Shown: positions 23,876-33,842 of the stretch, piece by piece
Layout: the number at the start of each line of letters is the position of its first letter
Numbering within the stretch: position 1 is the first letter of the stretch
Assembly: GCF_018918025.1 (NCBI RefSeq)
Contig: NZ_JAHLPT010000012.1
Location: 1-64,000 of the forward strand
Origin: Oscillibacter sp. MSJ-31
Lineage (GTDB): Bacteria > Bacillota > Clostridia > Oscillospirales > Oscillospiraceae
DNA length: 64,000 nt
Direction: 5' to 3'
Position numbers and translations under genes: made by a program
Notes under the pieces: model-generated
Told to the model about the DNA's origin: nothing
The model's database searches: none
Seen by the model: the letters and a program-made list of their open reading frames with translations, nothing else

Positions 23876-23905
23876 AAAAGCCCGCATCTTTCGATGCGGG
23901 CTTTT
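23876..23905. terminator. Bidirectional terminator hairpin
   Basis: AAAAGCCCGCAT (23876-23887) and ATGCGGGCTTTT (23894-23905) form a perfect stem with A/T tails on both strands. It ends the cysK-epsC operon on the minus strand. Confidence 0.9.
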
Positions 23906-23917
23906 CCATTTCTGTTT

Positions 23918-24808
23918 TCAGAACCGGCCGCCCTTCACGCGGAAGGTCATCTCCGGCTTCTTGATGCTCACCTTGGTGTCGCTCTCGACCGACTCGGTCA
24001 GGAAGGCGTTGCCGCCGATGACCACGTTGTCGCCGACCTCCGTCGCGCCGCCGAGCAGCGTCGCGCCGGCATAGATGGTCACGTCGCTGCCGACCTTCGG
24101 GTGACGGCGGGCGGGAGTCTCCGCGCTGTGGTGCATCCCTGCGGGCGACATGGCGCCGAGCGTCACGCCCTGATAGAGCTGCACGCGGTCGCCGATGACG
24201 GTCGTCTCGCCGACGACCACACCGGTACCGTGGTCGATGGAGAAGTACTCGCCGATGGTCGCGCCGGGATTGATGTCGATGCCCGTCTGGGAGTGGGCAT
24301 ACTCTGTCATGATGCGCGGGATCATCGGCACCTTCTCCAGATACAGCTCGTGCGCGATGCGATAGATGAAGATGGCAAACATCCCGGGGTAGGACAGAAT
24401 GATCTCCTGCCGGCTCGAGGCCGCGGGGTCGCCGTTGTAGTTGGCGGTCAGGTCCTTGAGCAGCAGCTCCTGGATATGGGGCAGACGCTCCATCATCGCC
24501 TCGCAGACCTTCTCGGCGCGGCGCGCGCCCTCCTCCCCCTCCGGCATCACCAGCTCAAGCTGGCGCAGCAGCTTGTCGTAGACGTGCCCCATGAGCAGGG
24601 CGCTGTACTGCTCCGGCGGGAGCTTCAGCAGGTCGCGGTCGCCGTAGTAGGCGGGAAACAGGATCTTCTGAAAGTCGCGGATGATCTCTATGACCGCCGT
24701 GCGGCTCGGCAGGCGCAGCGCGTCGCCGTACATCAAAATATCGCTTTTGCGGTAGTTCTCCGCCACCTGCGCGGCGGCGGAGCGGATGATTTCATTTTTA
24801 TCGGACAT
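23918..24808 (-). CDS. epsC: Serine O-acetyltransferase, EpsC-type
   Basis: A 296-residue enzyme that makes O-acetyl-L-serine from serine and acetyl-CoA, the substrate of the cysteine synthase encoded just upstream. The N-terminal 160 residues are helical. The rest is a left-handed beta-helix of hexapeptide repeats: DINPGATIGEYFSIDHGTGV with the catalytic His-Asp surroundings, VVVGETTVIGDRVQLYQGVT, then HPKVGSDVTIYAGATLLGG. The length of about 300 is that of the EpsC-like group, longer than Escherichia CysE. AGGGGG seven bases before the ATG sets the start. It begins 3 bp after the cysK stop, so both are made from one transcript and may form the usual cysteine synthase complex. Confidence 0.94.
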   Translation of the reverse strand: MSDKNEIIRSAAAQVAENYRKSDILMYGDALRLPSRTAVIEIIRDFQKILFPAYYGDRDLLKLPPEQYSALLMGHVYDKLLRQLELVMPEGEEGARRAEKVCEAMMERLPHIQELLLKDLTANYNGDPAASSRQEIILSYPGMFAIFIYRIAHELYLEKVPMIPRIMTEYAHSQTGIDINPGATIGEYFSIDHGTGVVVGETTVIGDRVQLYQGVTLGAMSPAGMHHSAETPARRHPKVGSDVTIYAGATLLGGATEVGDNVVIGGNAFLTESVESDTKVSIKKPEMTFRVKGGRF

Positions 24809-24811
24809 CGG

Positions 24812-25744
24812 TCATTCCCCCTGATACATTGGCGTGGATAGATAGCGCTCGCCGCCGTCCGGCAGCAGCGCAACGATGGTCTTGCCCGCGTTCTCCGGCC
24901 GGAGCGCGAGCTGCGTCGCCGCCCAAAGCGCGGCGCCCGCAGTGATGCCGACGAGCACACCCTCACACGCGACCATATCGCGGCCCGCGGCATAGGCGTC
25001 CTCCTCGCGGACACAGACGATCTCGTCGATGAGCGAAACGTCCATATTTTTCGGGATGAAGTTCGCTCCGATGCCCATCAGTCCGTGCGGCCCGGCCTTG
25101 CCGCCCGAGAGCAGCGGCGAGCCCGCCGGCTCGACCGCCACGAGCTTCACGTCCGGATTTTTCTCTTTGAGATAGCGTCCTGTGCCGGAGAATGTGCCGC
25201 CCGTGCCGATGCCCGCGACGAAAAGATCGACGCAGCCGTCGGTATCGCGCCAGAGCTCGGGGCCGGTGGTGAGATAGTGCGCCTCGGGGTTCGCGGGATT
25301 GTCGAACTGTGCGGGGATAAAGCTCTTCAGTGTTGCCGCCGCCAGCTCCTCCGCGCGCTTCACGGCGCCCGCCATGCCCTCCGCCGCCGGCGTCAGCACC
25401 AGCTCCGCGCCGTAGGCTTTGAGCAGATTCCGGCGCTCCACGCTCATGCTCTCCGGCATGGTGAGGATCACGCGGTAGCCGTGGACCTTGGCCATCGCGG
25501 CGAGGCCGATGCCGGTGTTGCCGCTCGTCGGCTCAATGATGACGCTCCCCGGAACGAGCTTCCCCTCCGCCTCGGCGCGTTCGATCATGTGCTTCGCCAC
25601 GCGATCCTTGGCGCTGCCCGCTACGTTGCAGCACTCGAGCTTGGCAAGGATGCGGGCGTTCAGACCGTGCTTGTGCTCGTAGCGACACAGCTCCAGCAGC
25701 GGGGTGTTTCCCGCTAATTCGGCGACGGAATGGAAGATGTTCAT
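24812..25744 (-). CDS. cysK: Cysteine synthase A (O-acetylserine sulfhydrylase)
   Basis: A 310-residue PLP enzyme of fold type II. The cofactor lysine is in AGSAKDR (Lys 46), the substrate loop is TSGNTG (about 75-80) and the phosphate-binding loop is GIGTGGTFSGTG (about 177-188). It combines O-acetylserine with sulfide to give cysteine. I start at ATG 25742-25744: AGGAGCG lies upstream and the family begins here, whereas an upstream ATG at 25900 would read across the promoter. A consensus promoter lies at 25787-25815. The gene is first in the cysK-epsC operon. No obvious CymR-type operator or T-box is visible in the short leader. Confidence 0.97.
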   Translation of the reverse strand: MNIFHSVAELAGNTPLLELCRYEHKHGLNARILAKLECCNVAGSAKDRVAKHMIERAEAEGKLVPGSVIIEPTSGNTGIGLAAMAKVHGYRVILTMPESMSVERRNLLKAYGAELVLTPAAEGMAGAVKRAEELAAATLKSFIPAQFDNPANPEAHYLTTGPELWRDTDGCVDLFVAGIGTGGTFSGTGRYLKEKNPDVKLVAVEPAGSPLLSGGKAGPHGLMGIGANFIPKNMDVSLIDEIVCVREEDAYAAGRDMVACEGVLVGITAGAALWAATQLALRPENAGKTIVALLPDGGERYLSTPMYQGE

Positions 25745-25786
25745 AGGGGCGCTCCTTTCTTGAAAATGCAAGGAAAATAATAGGAT

Positions 25787-25815
25787 ATTATATGCGCCGG
25801 ACGGGCGCATTGCAA
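25787..25815 (-). promoter_or_regulatory. cysK promoter
   Basis: On the minus strand TTGCAA (25815-25810) and TATAAT (25792-25787), 17 bp apart. Between them lies a GCGCCCGTCCGGCGC palindrome, which could be an operator. Confidence 0.8.
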
Positions 25816-25865
25816 GCATTTTTCCCACCCCGGGCAAAAAAGAGACAAAAATGTGAAAATACCCC

Positions 25866-25894
25866 TTGCATTTTCGGAGCCGTTGTGCTATGAT
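25866..25894 (+). promoter_or_regulatory. Promoter of tRNA-Arg(ACG)
   Basis: TTGCAT (25866-25871) and TATGAT (25889-25894), spacer 17 bp, 23 bases ahead of the tRNA. Confidence 0.75.
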
Positions 25895-25917
25895 ACACAA
25901 GCTGTCTGAAAGGACAC

Positions 25918-25994
25918 GCGCCGTTAGCTCAGCTGGATAGAGCGTCTGGCTACGGACCAGAAGGCCGGGGGTTCGAATCCCTCACGGCGTACCA
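25918..25994 (+). tRNA. tRNA-Arg (anticodon ACG)
   Basis: A full cloverleaf: acceptor GCGCCGT with ACGGCGT, D-arm GCTC/GAGC, anticodon stem TCTGG/CCAGA with loop CTACGGA (anticodon ACG, normally edited to ICG), T-loop TTCGAAT, and encoded CCA at the 3' end. A terminator follows at once. Tyrosine-recombinase debris lies directly downstream, which suggests that its 3' end was used as an integration site. Confidence 0.97.
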
Positions 25995-26036
25995 AAAGTC
26001 CTCGAAATCGTCTGATTTCGAGGACTTTTGCTTTTT
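25994..26036 (+). terminator. Terminator of tRNA-Arg(ACG)
   Basis: AAAAGTCCTCGAAATC (25994-26009) pairs perfectly with 26014-26029 around GTCT, followed by GCTTTTT. Confidence 0.9.
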
Positions 26037-26111
26037 ATAAGTTCCGTTTTTAGTGTACCGCTTTTTTCTGACCCAAACGCTGACCCCAACGGGAGCGGGT
26101 AGCGGAAAGCA

Positions 26112-26375
26112 TCAGACGGCACGGGAGAGGATATTGCCCATTGTTTGCGCCGCTTTCAGTTGGGCGTCGGTGGTGACGTGGGCGTAGGTGTCCAGCGTGA
26201 AACCCGCGGAGTAGTGACCCAGCATACTGCTGACGGTCTTGACGTCCACGCCGTTTTGCAGGGCCATGGTTGCGAAGGTGTGGCGCAGATCATGGAAGCT
26301 CCCGCCTCCGGCGGCACCGCTTTTGACCGCGCAAAAGCGGCGAGAAAACGCGCACGGGCTGCGCCCGTGACCCAC
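26112..26375 (-). pseudogene. Tyrosine recombinase, C-terminal catalytic remnant
   Basis: The frame holds the last catalytic box set of a phage/ICE-type integrase: FHDLRHTFATMALQNGVDVK (His-x-x-Arg), SSMLGHYSAGFTLDTYAH with the second His and the nucleophilic Tyr, and a short tail. The first part of the frame (up to SGAAGGG) is unrelated low-complexity read-in, so only about 65 residues of the enzyme remain. The matching N-terminal and core-binding parts lie at about 26630-27060, in another frame and separated by about 250 bp of unrelated sequence. The integrase is therefore broken in the middle. It lies 118 bp downstream of tRNA-Arg(ACG), the usual location for an integrase of a tRNA-targeting element. 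Confidence 0.85.
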
Positions 26376-26585
26376 TTCATTGCAGGCTCGCGACAGAACG
26401 ACTGCACGCGCTGCGCAAAGAAATACCCGCCATTTTTTGTTGCCGCTTTCGATTTGACCTTCGTCTATGTCCGCTTGGCCGCTGCCCCTGTGGGGGGGGC
26501 AAATTTTTTTGCAGCGACTGCTGTACTGGCTCCGCAGCAGCGGCTGAGCGGAAAGAGAAGCACACCAAATCGTTCAGAAGAAAAA

Positions 26586-28769
26586 TCAAACACACGGTTG
26601 CTGAGATGGTGATTTAATATGAGCAGTTCGGGGGTCAAGGGGCGGCAGCCCCTTGCGTTCTCTTGGGGTTTCAAAGGGGCTATTCTCTACGGTAGAGAAT
26701 AGCCCCTTTGTTATGCGCCGCGCGATGCGCGGCATGGCGAGGTTGTATGCCGAGCCGATCATCTGATGGATGTTCCGCACCGTTTTGGGAGCCAGACCTT
26801 TCGGCTTTTTCTTGGCCTCGATGCGGTCTACCCGCCCGCCGTCCAGCAAGTGCTTGTAGAACCGCTGCAAGTCCAGAGAAGTGAGATCTGCCAGCGGAAT
26901 GCTGCCGATTTGCGGCTTGATGTGGTTTTTCAGAAAGCCTTGCGAGGTTTTGTAGGTCGATGGGCGCAGCTTGATTTTTGCGTAGTTTTCCAGCCAGACC
27001 TCCAGCCATGTTCCCACCGTGTAGGTCTTGGCTTTGGCAAAGCCCACGAGCTGATACCCGATGCACAGATCGGTGGCGCCGGAATAGGTCAGCGCGGAGA
27101 AGCGGATGGTCATGCGCCGGGCATCGCTGCCGAGCGTCAGCCGCTCCGGGGACTCGTAGGTCCGGTCGTCCACGCGGATGCTGTTGATGACCAGCGGCGG
27201 CATCGGCGCGGAGATCTCCCGGAAGTCAAACACGCTGACGCCGTTTCGTGTGGCCAGATACAGACTGCCGTCCGGGGGCATATAATTGCAGGTGTTCACC
27301 CGCAGGGAGCCAGTGAGCCCGCGGGCCGTTCCGTACTGGGTGGCGTGCGGCATTTCTCCCGCTAAGATCCGCGCCTTATCCAAGGCGTAAATGCCGCTGT
27401 CCTGCAGCAGCCACAGCTTTCCGTCCCGCTTGTAGAGATCGAAGATCGAGCCGGGACCGATGCGCAGGCCGTCCAGCCTGCGGAAAGTCCCGTCCGCCCA
27501 ATAATACAGGTGGCTGCCCGCGCTGACAAAGGCGCTGCGGCCGTCCTCCTCCTGCAATATGCGCAGCACCACGCCGTCCTCCAGCCCCTGCTCGTAGCTG
27601 AATTTCGTGATCGAGCCGTCCTGCGCCAGCGCGTAGATCCCGCTTCCGGCGCTGCCCGCCAGCAGCGTGCCGTCGGGAGCCTGAACGATGCAGAGGATCG
27701 ACTGCGTCTCCAGCCCGTTGTCTTTATCGTAGAAAGCGACATCTTTATCTCCCCGGATCAGGGCAAGGCCGTCCTGCGTTCCCACGGCCACTATGCCGTC
27801 CCGCAGCTCGAAAGCCACGCGGATTCGCGTGCTCCCCAGCCCGTTGCTCTGATTAAAGAAAACAATCTCTCCGCCGCCCGTGTCATAGCGCACAAGACCC
27901 AGCTCGGAGTAGGTCCCGCACAACAGGCGGCCGCGGCTATCCAGAGCGGCGCAGTTCACCGCGTCGGTGCTCGTGCCCGTATGGGGATCCCGCTGCGTAC
28001 CGTCGGCGGTGACCCATGCAAAGCCCTGCTGGCCCGAGACCAGTATATCTCCCTCAGCGGTAACGTCGATCCGGTTGTGGTTGACCGCGTCCGTCACCTC
28101 GTAGGTCTGCACTATAAAGGCCGTGCCGTCCAACCTCTGACCGCTGCACGCGACCTTCGCCAGCGCCGAGCCGTTGGTGCCCAGATAGATGTTGTTCGCG
28201 CGGTCCGAGGTCAGGCAGCTTATCGCGCTGCCGTCTTCGAAGAACAGCTCCGCGTCCAGCATGGCCAGCACACGGTCGTCCTGCATGACCGCGCATTTTC
28301 CCGTGCTCATGGCGCACCACAGGCGGCCATAGCGGTCGATCCCCAGCGCATAAGCGGTTTCGCCCGTTATGTACGGGTTGCTGTAGGGCACCAGAAGTCC
28401 GCTGCGGACCCGGCACACGCCGGAGGTGGAGGCAACGTAAATGGTGCCGTCGCGTCCCTCCGCGAAATCGCGTATGCTCAGATAGCTGTTCTTTTTCGTG
28501 CAGGGCACGGCGGTAAAGACGCCGTTTTCGTAGACGAACACCCCGGCGTCGCTGCTGCCGATCCACAGCCGGCCGGCGGAATCCTCAAACAGGCAGCGGA
28601 TCGACGGCGTCGCAATGGCGCCCTCGGTGCTGAAATTGTGGAATTCGGAGCCGTCGAAGCGCAGAAGGCCGCCGTAGCTGCCCACCCACAGGTAGCCGTC
28701 CCTCGTCTGCAGGACGGCGTTTGCCTCGTCGGTCGGCAGGCCGTTGGTCTGGTCGAATACCGTTCGCAC
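26586..28769 (-). pseudogene. Chimeric frame: truncated beta-propeller fused to integrase N-terminus
   Basis: A 727-codon frame joins two unrelated genes. Residues 1-560 are repeated two-component-regulator propeller blades (FDQTNGLPTDEANAVLQ, DGYLWVGSYGGLLRFDG, then GLGSTRIRVAFELRDG and so on) entering a Y_Y_Y-type sandwich domain (MTIRFSALTYSGATD). At VGFAKAKTYTVGTWLEVWLE it switches to the core-binding domain of a tyrosine recombinase (LRPSTYKTSQGFLKNHIKPQ; APKTVRNIHQMIGSAYNLA), which then runs out. The propeller protein has lost its signal peptide at one end: reading back from the GTG start leads within 30 bases to the malic-enzyme stop. At the other end its output domain (usually GGDEF or histidine kinase) is missing. 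The frame is thus a product of deletions. A hairpin lies inside its 3' part (26673-26709). Confidence 0.8.
26673..26709. terminator. Strong hairpin inside integrase debris
   Basis: AAAGGGGCTATTCTCTA (26673-26689) pairs perfectly (17 bp) with 26693-26709 around CGG. Bases A and T flank it, as in bidirectional intrinsic terminators. Its place within a reading frame supports the view that the frame is not a functional gene. Confidence 0.7.
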
Positions 28770-28799
28770 ATAGGCAGGCTCCAGCTCCGCCGGTCGGGC

Positions 28800-29969
28800 T
28801 CAGATCCTTGCCACGCCGCTCCTGCGCGCGGCTTCGGCGACCGCCTTCGCCACCGCGGGACCGACGTGCGGATCGAACGCCGCGGGGATGATATAGTCCT
28901 CGGAGAGTTCATCGCCCACAAGACCCGCCAGCGCTTCCGCCGCCGCGACCTTCATCTCCTCGTTGATGTCACTCGCGCGCACGTCGAACGCGCCGCGGAA
29001 GATGCCGGGAAATGCGAGCACATTGTTGATCTGGTTGGGATAGTCGCTGCGGCCGGTCGAAATGACCCTTGCGCCGCCCGCCTTCGCCGCGTCGGGGAAG
29101 ATCTCCGGCGTCGGGTTCGCGCAGGCGAAAATGATCGCGTCCCTGTTCATCGTTTTGACCATCTCGGTCGTGACGGTGTTCGGCGCGGAAACGCCGATGA
29201 ACACATCCGCGCCCACCAGCATATCGGCGAGCGTGCCCGCCTTGCGGCTCAGGTTCGTGACCTCGGCCATCTCGGTCTTGATCCAGTTCAGCCCCTCGCA
29301 GCCCTGGTAGATCGCGCCCTTGCGGTCGCACATCGTGATGTCGCGGAAGCCCGCGGAGAGCAGCAGCTTCGTGATGGCGATGGCCGCCGCGCCCGCGCCG
29401 GAGGTGACGACCTTCACGTCCTCTTTCTTCTTCCCGACGACCTTGAGCGCGTTCGTGAGGCCCGCGAGCGTGATGACAGCGGTGCCGTGCTGGTCATCGT
29501 GGAAGATGGGAATGTCACATTTTTCCTTCAGCTTGCGCTCGATCTCAAAGCAGCGCGGCGCGGCGATGTCCTCAAGGTTGATACCGCCGAAGCTGCCGGA
29601 GATGTTATAGACCGTCTCCACGAATTCGTCCACGTCCTTGGTCTTGACGCAGATGGGGAAAGCGTCCACATCGCCGAAGGCCTTGAAGAGCACGCACTTG
29701 CCCTCCATGACGGGCATACCGGCCTCGGGGCCGATGTCGCCGAGGCCCAGAACGGCGCTGCCGTCGGTGATGACTGCTGCCATGTTCCAGCGGCGGGTAA
29801 GCTCGTAGCTCTTGTTGATGTCCTTCTGAATTTCCAGGCACGGCTGCGCGACGCCGGGGGTGTAGGCAAGGGACAGATCGTCCTTCGTCTTGACCGGCAC
29901 GCGGGTCACCATCTCGATCTTGCCCTTCCACTCCCCGTGCAGGCGGAGCGATTCTTTTGCGTAATCCAT
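28800..29969 (-). CDS. Malic enzyme (NAD(P)-dependent, decarboxylating)
   Basis: A 389-residue short-form bacterial malic enzyme. The catalytic pair is visible, Tyr 36 in SLAYTPGVAQPC and Lys 91 in VMEGKCVLFKAFGD, followed by the metal-binding region FHDDQHGTAVITLAGL and the Rossmann motif VTSGAGAAAIAI. It oxidises malate to pyruvate and CO2, feeding reducing power. AAGGAG precedes the ATG. It starts 27 bp after the fumarase stop, so fumarate to malate to pyruvate is encoded by one operon. The protein ends at a normal length, although sequence right after the stop belongs to a truncated propeller gene, so the original downstream region is gone. Cofactor preference cannot be told reliably. Confidence 0.95.
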   Translation of the reverse strand: MDYAKESLRLHGEWKGKIEMVTRVPVKTKDDLSLAYTPGVAQPCLEIQKDINKSYELTRRWNMAAVITDGSAVLGLGDIGPEAGMPVMEGKCVLFKAFGDVDAFPICVKTKDVDEFVETVYNISGSFGGINLEDIAAPRCFEIERKLKEKCDIPIFHDDQHGTAVITLAGLTNALKVVGKKKEDVKVVTSGAGAAAIAITKLLLSAGFRDITMCDRKGAIYQGCEGLNWIKTEMAEVTNLSRKAGTLADMLVGADVFIGVSAPNTVTTEMVKTMNRDAIIFACANPTPEIFPDAAKAGGARVISTGRSDYPNQINNVLAFPGIFRGAFDVRASDINEEMKVAAAEALAGLVGDELSEDYIIPAAFDPHVGPAVAKAVAEAARRSGVARI

Positions 29970-29996
29970 AGCGTTCTCCTTTTTATTGGCAGGCTT

Positions 29997-31373
<1,377 letters not shown>

Positions 31374-31518
31374 ACGCTTCCTCGCTTCCGTTTGATCTGT
31401 TACCTCCATAGTACACGCCGTGGCACGGATGTCAACAGGCGATTTTACGCCCGGGCGGCAAACAGGCGCAAAAACGCGGGCGCCGCCCGGAGAAGCTGCA
31501 TAACGCCGCCTTTACCGC

Positions 31519-31558
31519 AAAAGGGACCGTTCTCTTCCGCAGAGAACGGTCCCTTTTT
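31519..31558. terminator. Bidirectional terminator
   Basis: AAAAGGGACCGTTCTCT (31519-31535) pairs perfectly with 31541-31557 with A and T tails. It separates the LysR gene from the fumC operon. Confidence 0.85.
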
Positions 31559-31567
31559 CCCATCTCT

Positions 31568-32494
31568 TTACTTTGCCAGCTCCGCGTACTCCGGGGCCTC
31601 CGCCGTGGCGGGGGCGATGGCGGAGCTGGTATCCCTCGCCCACTCGAGCGCGTGCTCACAGAACATCCGCGTGATGGTGGACGGCTGCGCCGCCGCGCTC
31701 GTGGCGATGGCAATGTCGCGGTAGTACGGCTCGTCGAGCGGCTTTTTGATGATGCCGTGGCGGTTGGGGTGCAGGATCAGATCGTGCACCACGCTGATGC
31801 CCAGCCCGCACTCGACCATCGCGAGGATGGCGAAGTCGCTGCTGACCTCAAACTTGATGCGCGGGGACTGCCTGAGATGCTCGAGGAACAAATTGATCTC
31901 GTAGTCCTGCTCCTCCTTGAGGCTGATGAAATCCTCGTCCGACAGCCGGCTGACGGGGAAGCATTCCGCGTCGCGCAGCGGGTGGTTCGGCGGCAGGATG
32001 ACCGTCAGCGAGTCGCGCAGCAGGAAGGTCGTGTCGAACTCCTTGGCGCAGGGGAGGGCGAGAAAGCCGCAGTCGATCTGCCCGCGGCGCAGCCAGGTCG
32101 CGATCTGGTTGTACTCGCCGTTGAAGATCTGAAAGCGGATATTGGGGTATTTTTCGTGGAAGGACTTGATCATCAGCGGCATCCAGCCGGTCGCCATGCT
32201 GGTGAACGCGCCCACGCGAATGAGGCCGTTTTGCAGTCCGTGCAGCTCGCCGACGGCAAAGCTGAGCTCCTCCTGCCCCTTGACGATGGATTGAAGGATG
32301 GGCAGCAGCTGCGTCCCCTCCGAGCTGATCTCGATGCCCGAGCGGTTGCGCGTGAGCAGCGGGACGTCCCAATGCTCCTCCAGGTCCGCGATCATGCGGC
32401 TCACGGCAGACTGCGTGTAGCCCAGCTCCGCGGCGGCCTGTGTGATGCTGCCGGTCTCGATGGTCTTGAGGTAGGCCAGATATTTGTGGATCAT
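31568..32494 (-). CDS. LysR-family transcriptional regulator
   Basis: A 308-residue LysR protein. Residues 1-60 are the winged helix-turn-helix (TGSITQAAAELGYTQSAVSRMIADLEE). From about 90 follows the periplasmic-binding-like effector domain (LIRVGAFTSMATGWMPLMIKSF, IDCGFLALP, VECGLGISVVHDLIL). It is followed by the 31519-31558 terminator and lies divergent to argC, 227 bp apart. LysR regulators commonly control the divergent gene, so argCJBD is a candidate target; the fumC operon is another. The ligand is not predictable. Confidence 0.92.
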   Translation of the reverse strand: MIHKYLAYLKTIETGSITQAAAELGYTQSAVSRMIADLEEHWDVPLLTRNRSGIEISSEGTQLLPILQSIVKGQEELSFAVGELHGLQNGLIRVGAFTSMATGWMPLMIKSFHEKYPNIRFQIFNGEYNQIATWLRRGQIDCGFLALPCAKEFDTTFLLRDSLTVILPPNHPLRDAECFPVSRLSDEDFISLKEEQDYEINLFLEHLRQSPRIKFEVSSDFAILAMVECGLGISVVHDLILHPNRHGIIKKPLDEPYYRDIAIATSAAAQPSTITRMFCEHALEWARDTSSAIAPATAEAPEYAELAK

Positions 32495-32597
32495 GCGCTC
32501 ATCTCCTTGCTTGCATCGGCATTAAGGCCATGATAGCCGAATGTGAATCATCTGTCAAGCATTCCGTTTTGGAATGTTCAGCAGAACAATGATTTTC

Positions 32598-32626
32598 TTG
32601 TGCATTCCGCATTAAAACTATATACT
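32598..32626 (+). promoter_or_regulatory. argC promoter
   Basis: TTGTGC (32598-32603) and TATACT (32621-32626), spacer 17 bp, about 95 bases ahead of argC. The AT-rich bases that follow (32635-32650) could hold an arginine-repressor site but do not match the ARG box well. Confidence 0.65.
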
Positions 32627-32721
32627 GTATGCGTAGATAATTAAACACTATCGCGAAGCGGTTTGCAAGCCCACGACGGCGTTGTTGCAAATCGCAGAAA
32701 ATTTTTGAGGAGGCTATCACC

Positions 32722-33795
32722 ATGATCCATTATTCCTGCATCGGTGCGACCGGCTATGTCTGCGGCGAAGTGCTGCGCATGATGGTCAACCATCCCGACG
32801 GCGAGCTCGTCAACGTTCTCGATACCTACGGCGTGGGCGACGCCATCTCCACCCATCATCCCGCCCTGCGCGGCTTCTATGATCAGACCATCCTGGATCT
32901 GACCGAGGAGAACGTGCGCGAGACCGCCCGCAAGAGCGACGTCGTGATGATCCAGGTCCCCTCCGGCGCGGTCGCCAAGTGGGCGGAGATCGTTCTCGCC
33001 GAAGGCTCCCGCATCATCGACATCGGCGCGGACATCCGCTTCCGCGACGTGAAGGTCTGGGAGAAGTGGTACGGCGACAAGCACACCAATCCCCAGATGA
33101 CCCATGACGCCGTCTACAGCATGCCCGAGATGAACCGCGAGCTGGCCAAGGGCAAGAAGCTCATCGCCAACCCCGGCTGCTATCCCACCGCCTCCACCCT
33201 CGGCCTCCAGCCCATGCTCAAGACCGGCCACATCGTTGAGAACACCATCGTGATCGACGCCAAGAGCGGCTACACCGGCGCCGGCCGCCGTCCCGCCCTC
33301 AATAAGCTCCTCACCGAGGCGGAGAACAACTTCTGTGCCTACGCCCTCGGCGGCGGCCATCGCCACACCCCCGAGATTGAGCAGAACATCGCCTACATCA
33401 CCGGCAAGGATCTGATGAAGCCCGAGACCTGGCAGTACATCAACTTCCAGCCGCACCTCCTCCCGCAGGTCCGCGGCATCGAGGTCACCATCTACGCCAC
33501 CTGCGATAAGGACTTCACCAACGAGGAGGTCTACGAGCTGTATAAGGACTTCTACAAGGACGAACCCTTCGTCAAGGTCTTCCCGGCCAATCTCCCCGTG
33601 CAGACCAAGTGGGCCTACGGCACCAACTTCGTCGAGATGACCCCGACCTTCGATTCCCGCACCCACCGCCTGATCGTCTCCTCCGTCATCGACAACATCG
33701 GCAAGGGCGCCGCCGGTCAGGCCATTCAGAACATGAACCTTATCATGGGCCTGCCCGAGACCACCGGCCTCATGATGCCCCCGATGTATCCGTAA
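32722..33795 (+). CDS. argC: N-acetyl-gamma-glutamyl-phosphate reductase
   Basis: A 357-residue enzyme of the aspartate-semialdehyde dehydrogenase fold, third step of arginine synthesis. IGATGYVCGEVLRMM is the NADP-binding loop, and the catalytic Cys is Cys 153 in ANPGCYPTAST, followed by KSGYTGAGR and GGGHRHTPEIEQ. GAGGAGG precedes the ATG. It is the first gene of argCJBD, in the common Firmicute order. Acts in the cytoplasm on the product of ArgB. Confidence 0.97.
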   Translation: MIHYSCIGATGYVCGEVLRMMVNHPDGELVNVLDTYGVGDAISTHHPALRGFYDQTILDLTEENVRETARKSDVVMIQVPSGAVAKWAEIVLAEGSRIIDIGADIRFRDVKVWEKWYGDKHTNPQMTHDAVYSMPEMNRELAKGKKLIANPGCYPTASTLGLQPMLKTGHIVENTIVIDAKSGYTGAGRRPALNKLLTEAENNFCAYALGGGHRHTPEIEQNIAYITGKDLMKPETWQYINFQPHLLPQVRGIEVTIYATCDKDFTNEEVYELYKDFYKDEPFVKVFPANLPVQTKWAYGTNFVEMTPTFDSRTHRLIVSSVIDNIGKGAAGQAIQNMNLIMGLPETTGLMMPPMYP

Positions 33796-33842
33796 GGAAC
33801 TGATTTTATATAAGGTAAAAATAAGAAAAGGAGAACAACACT

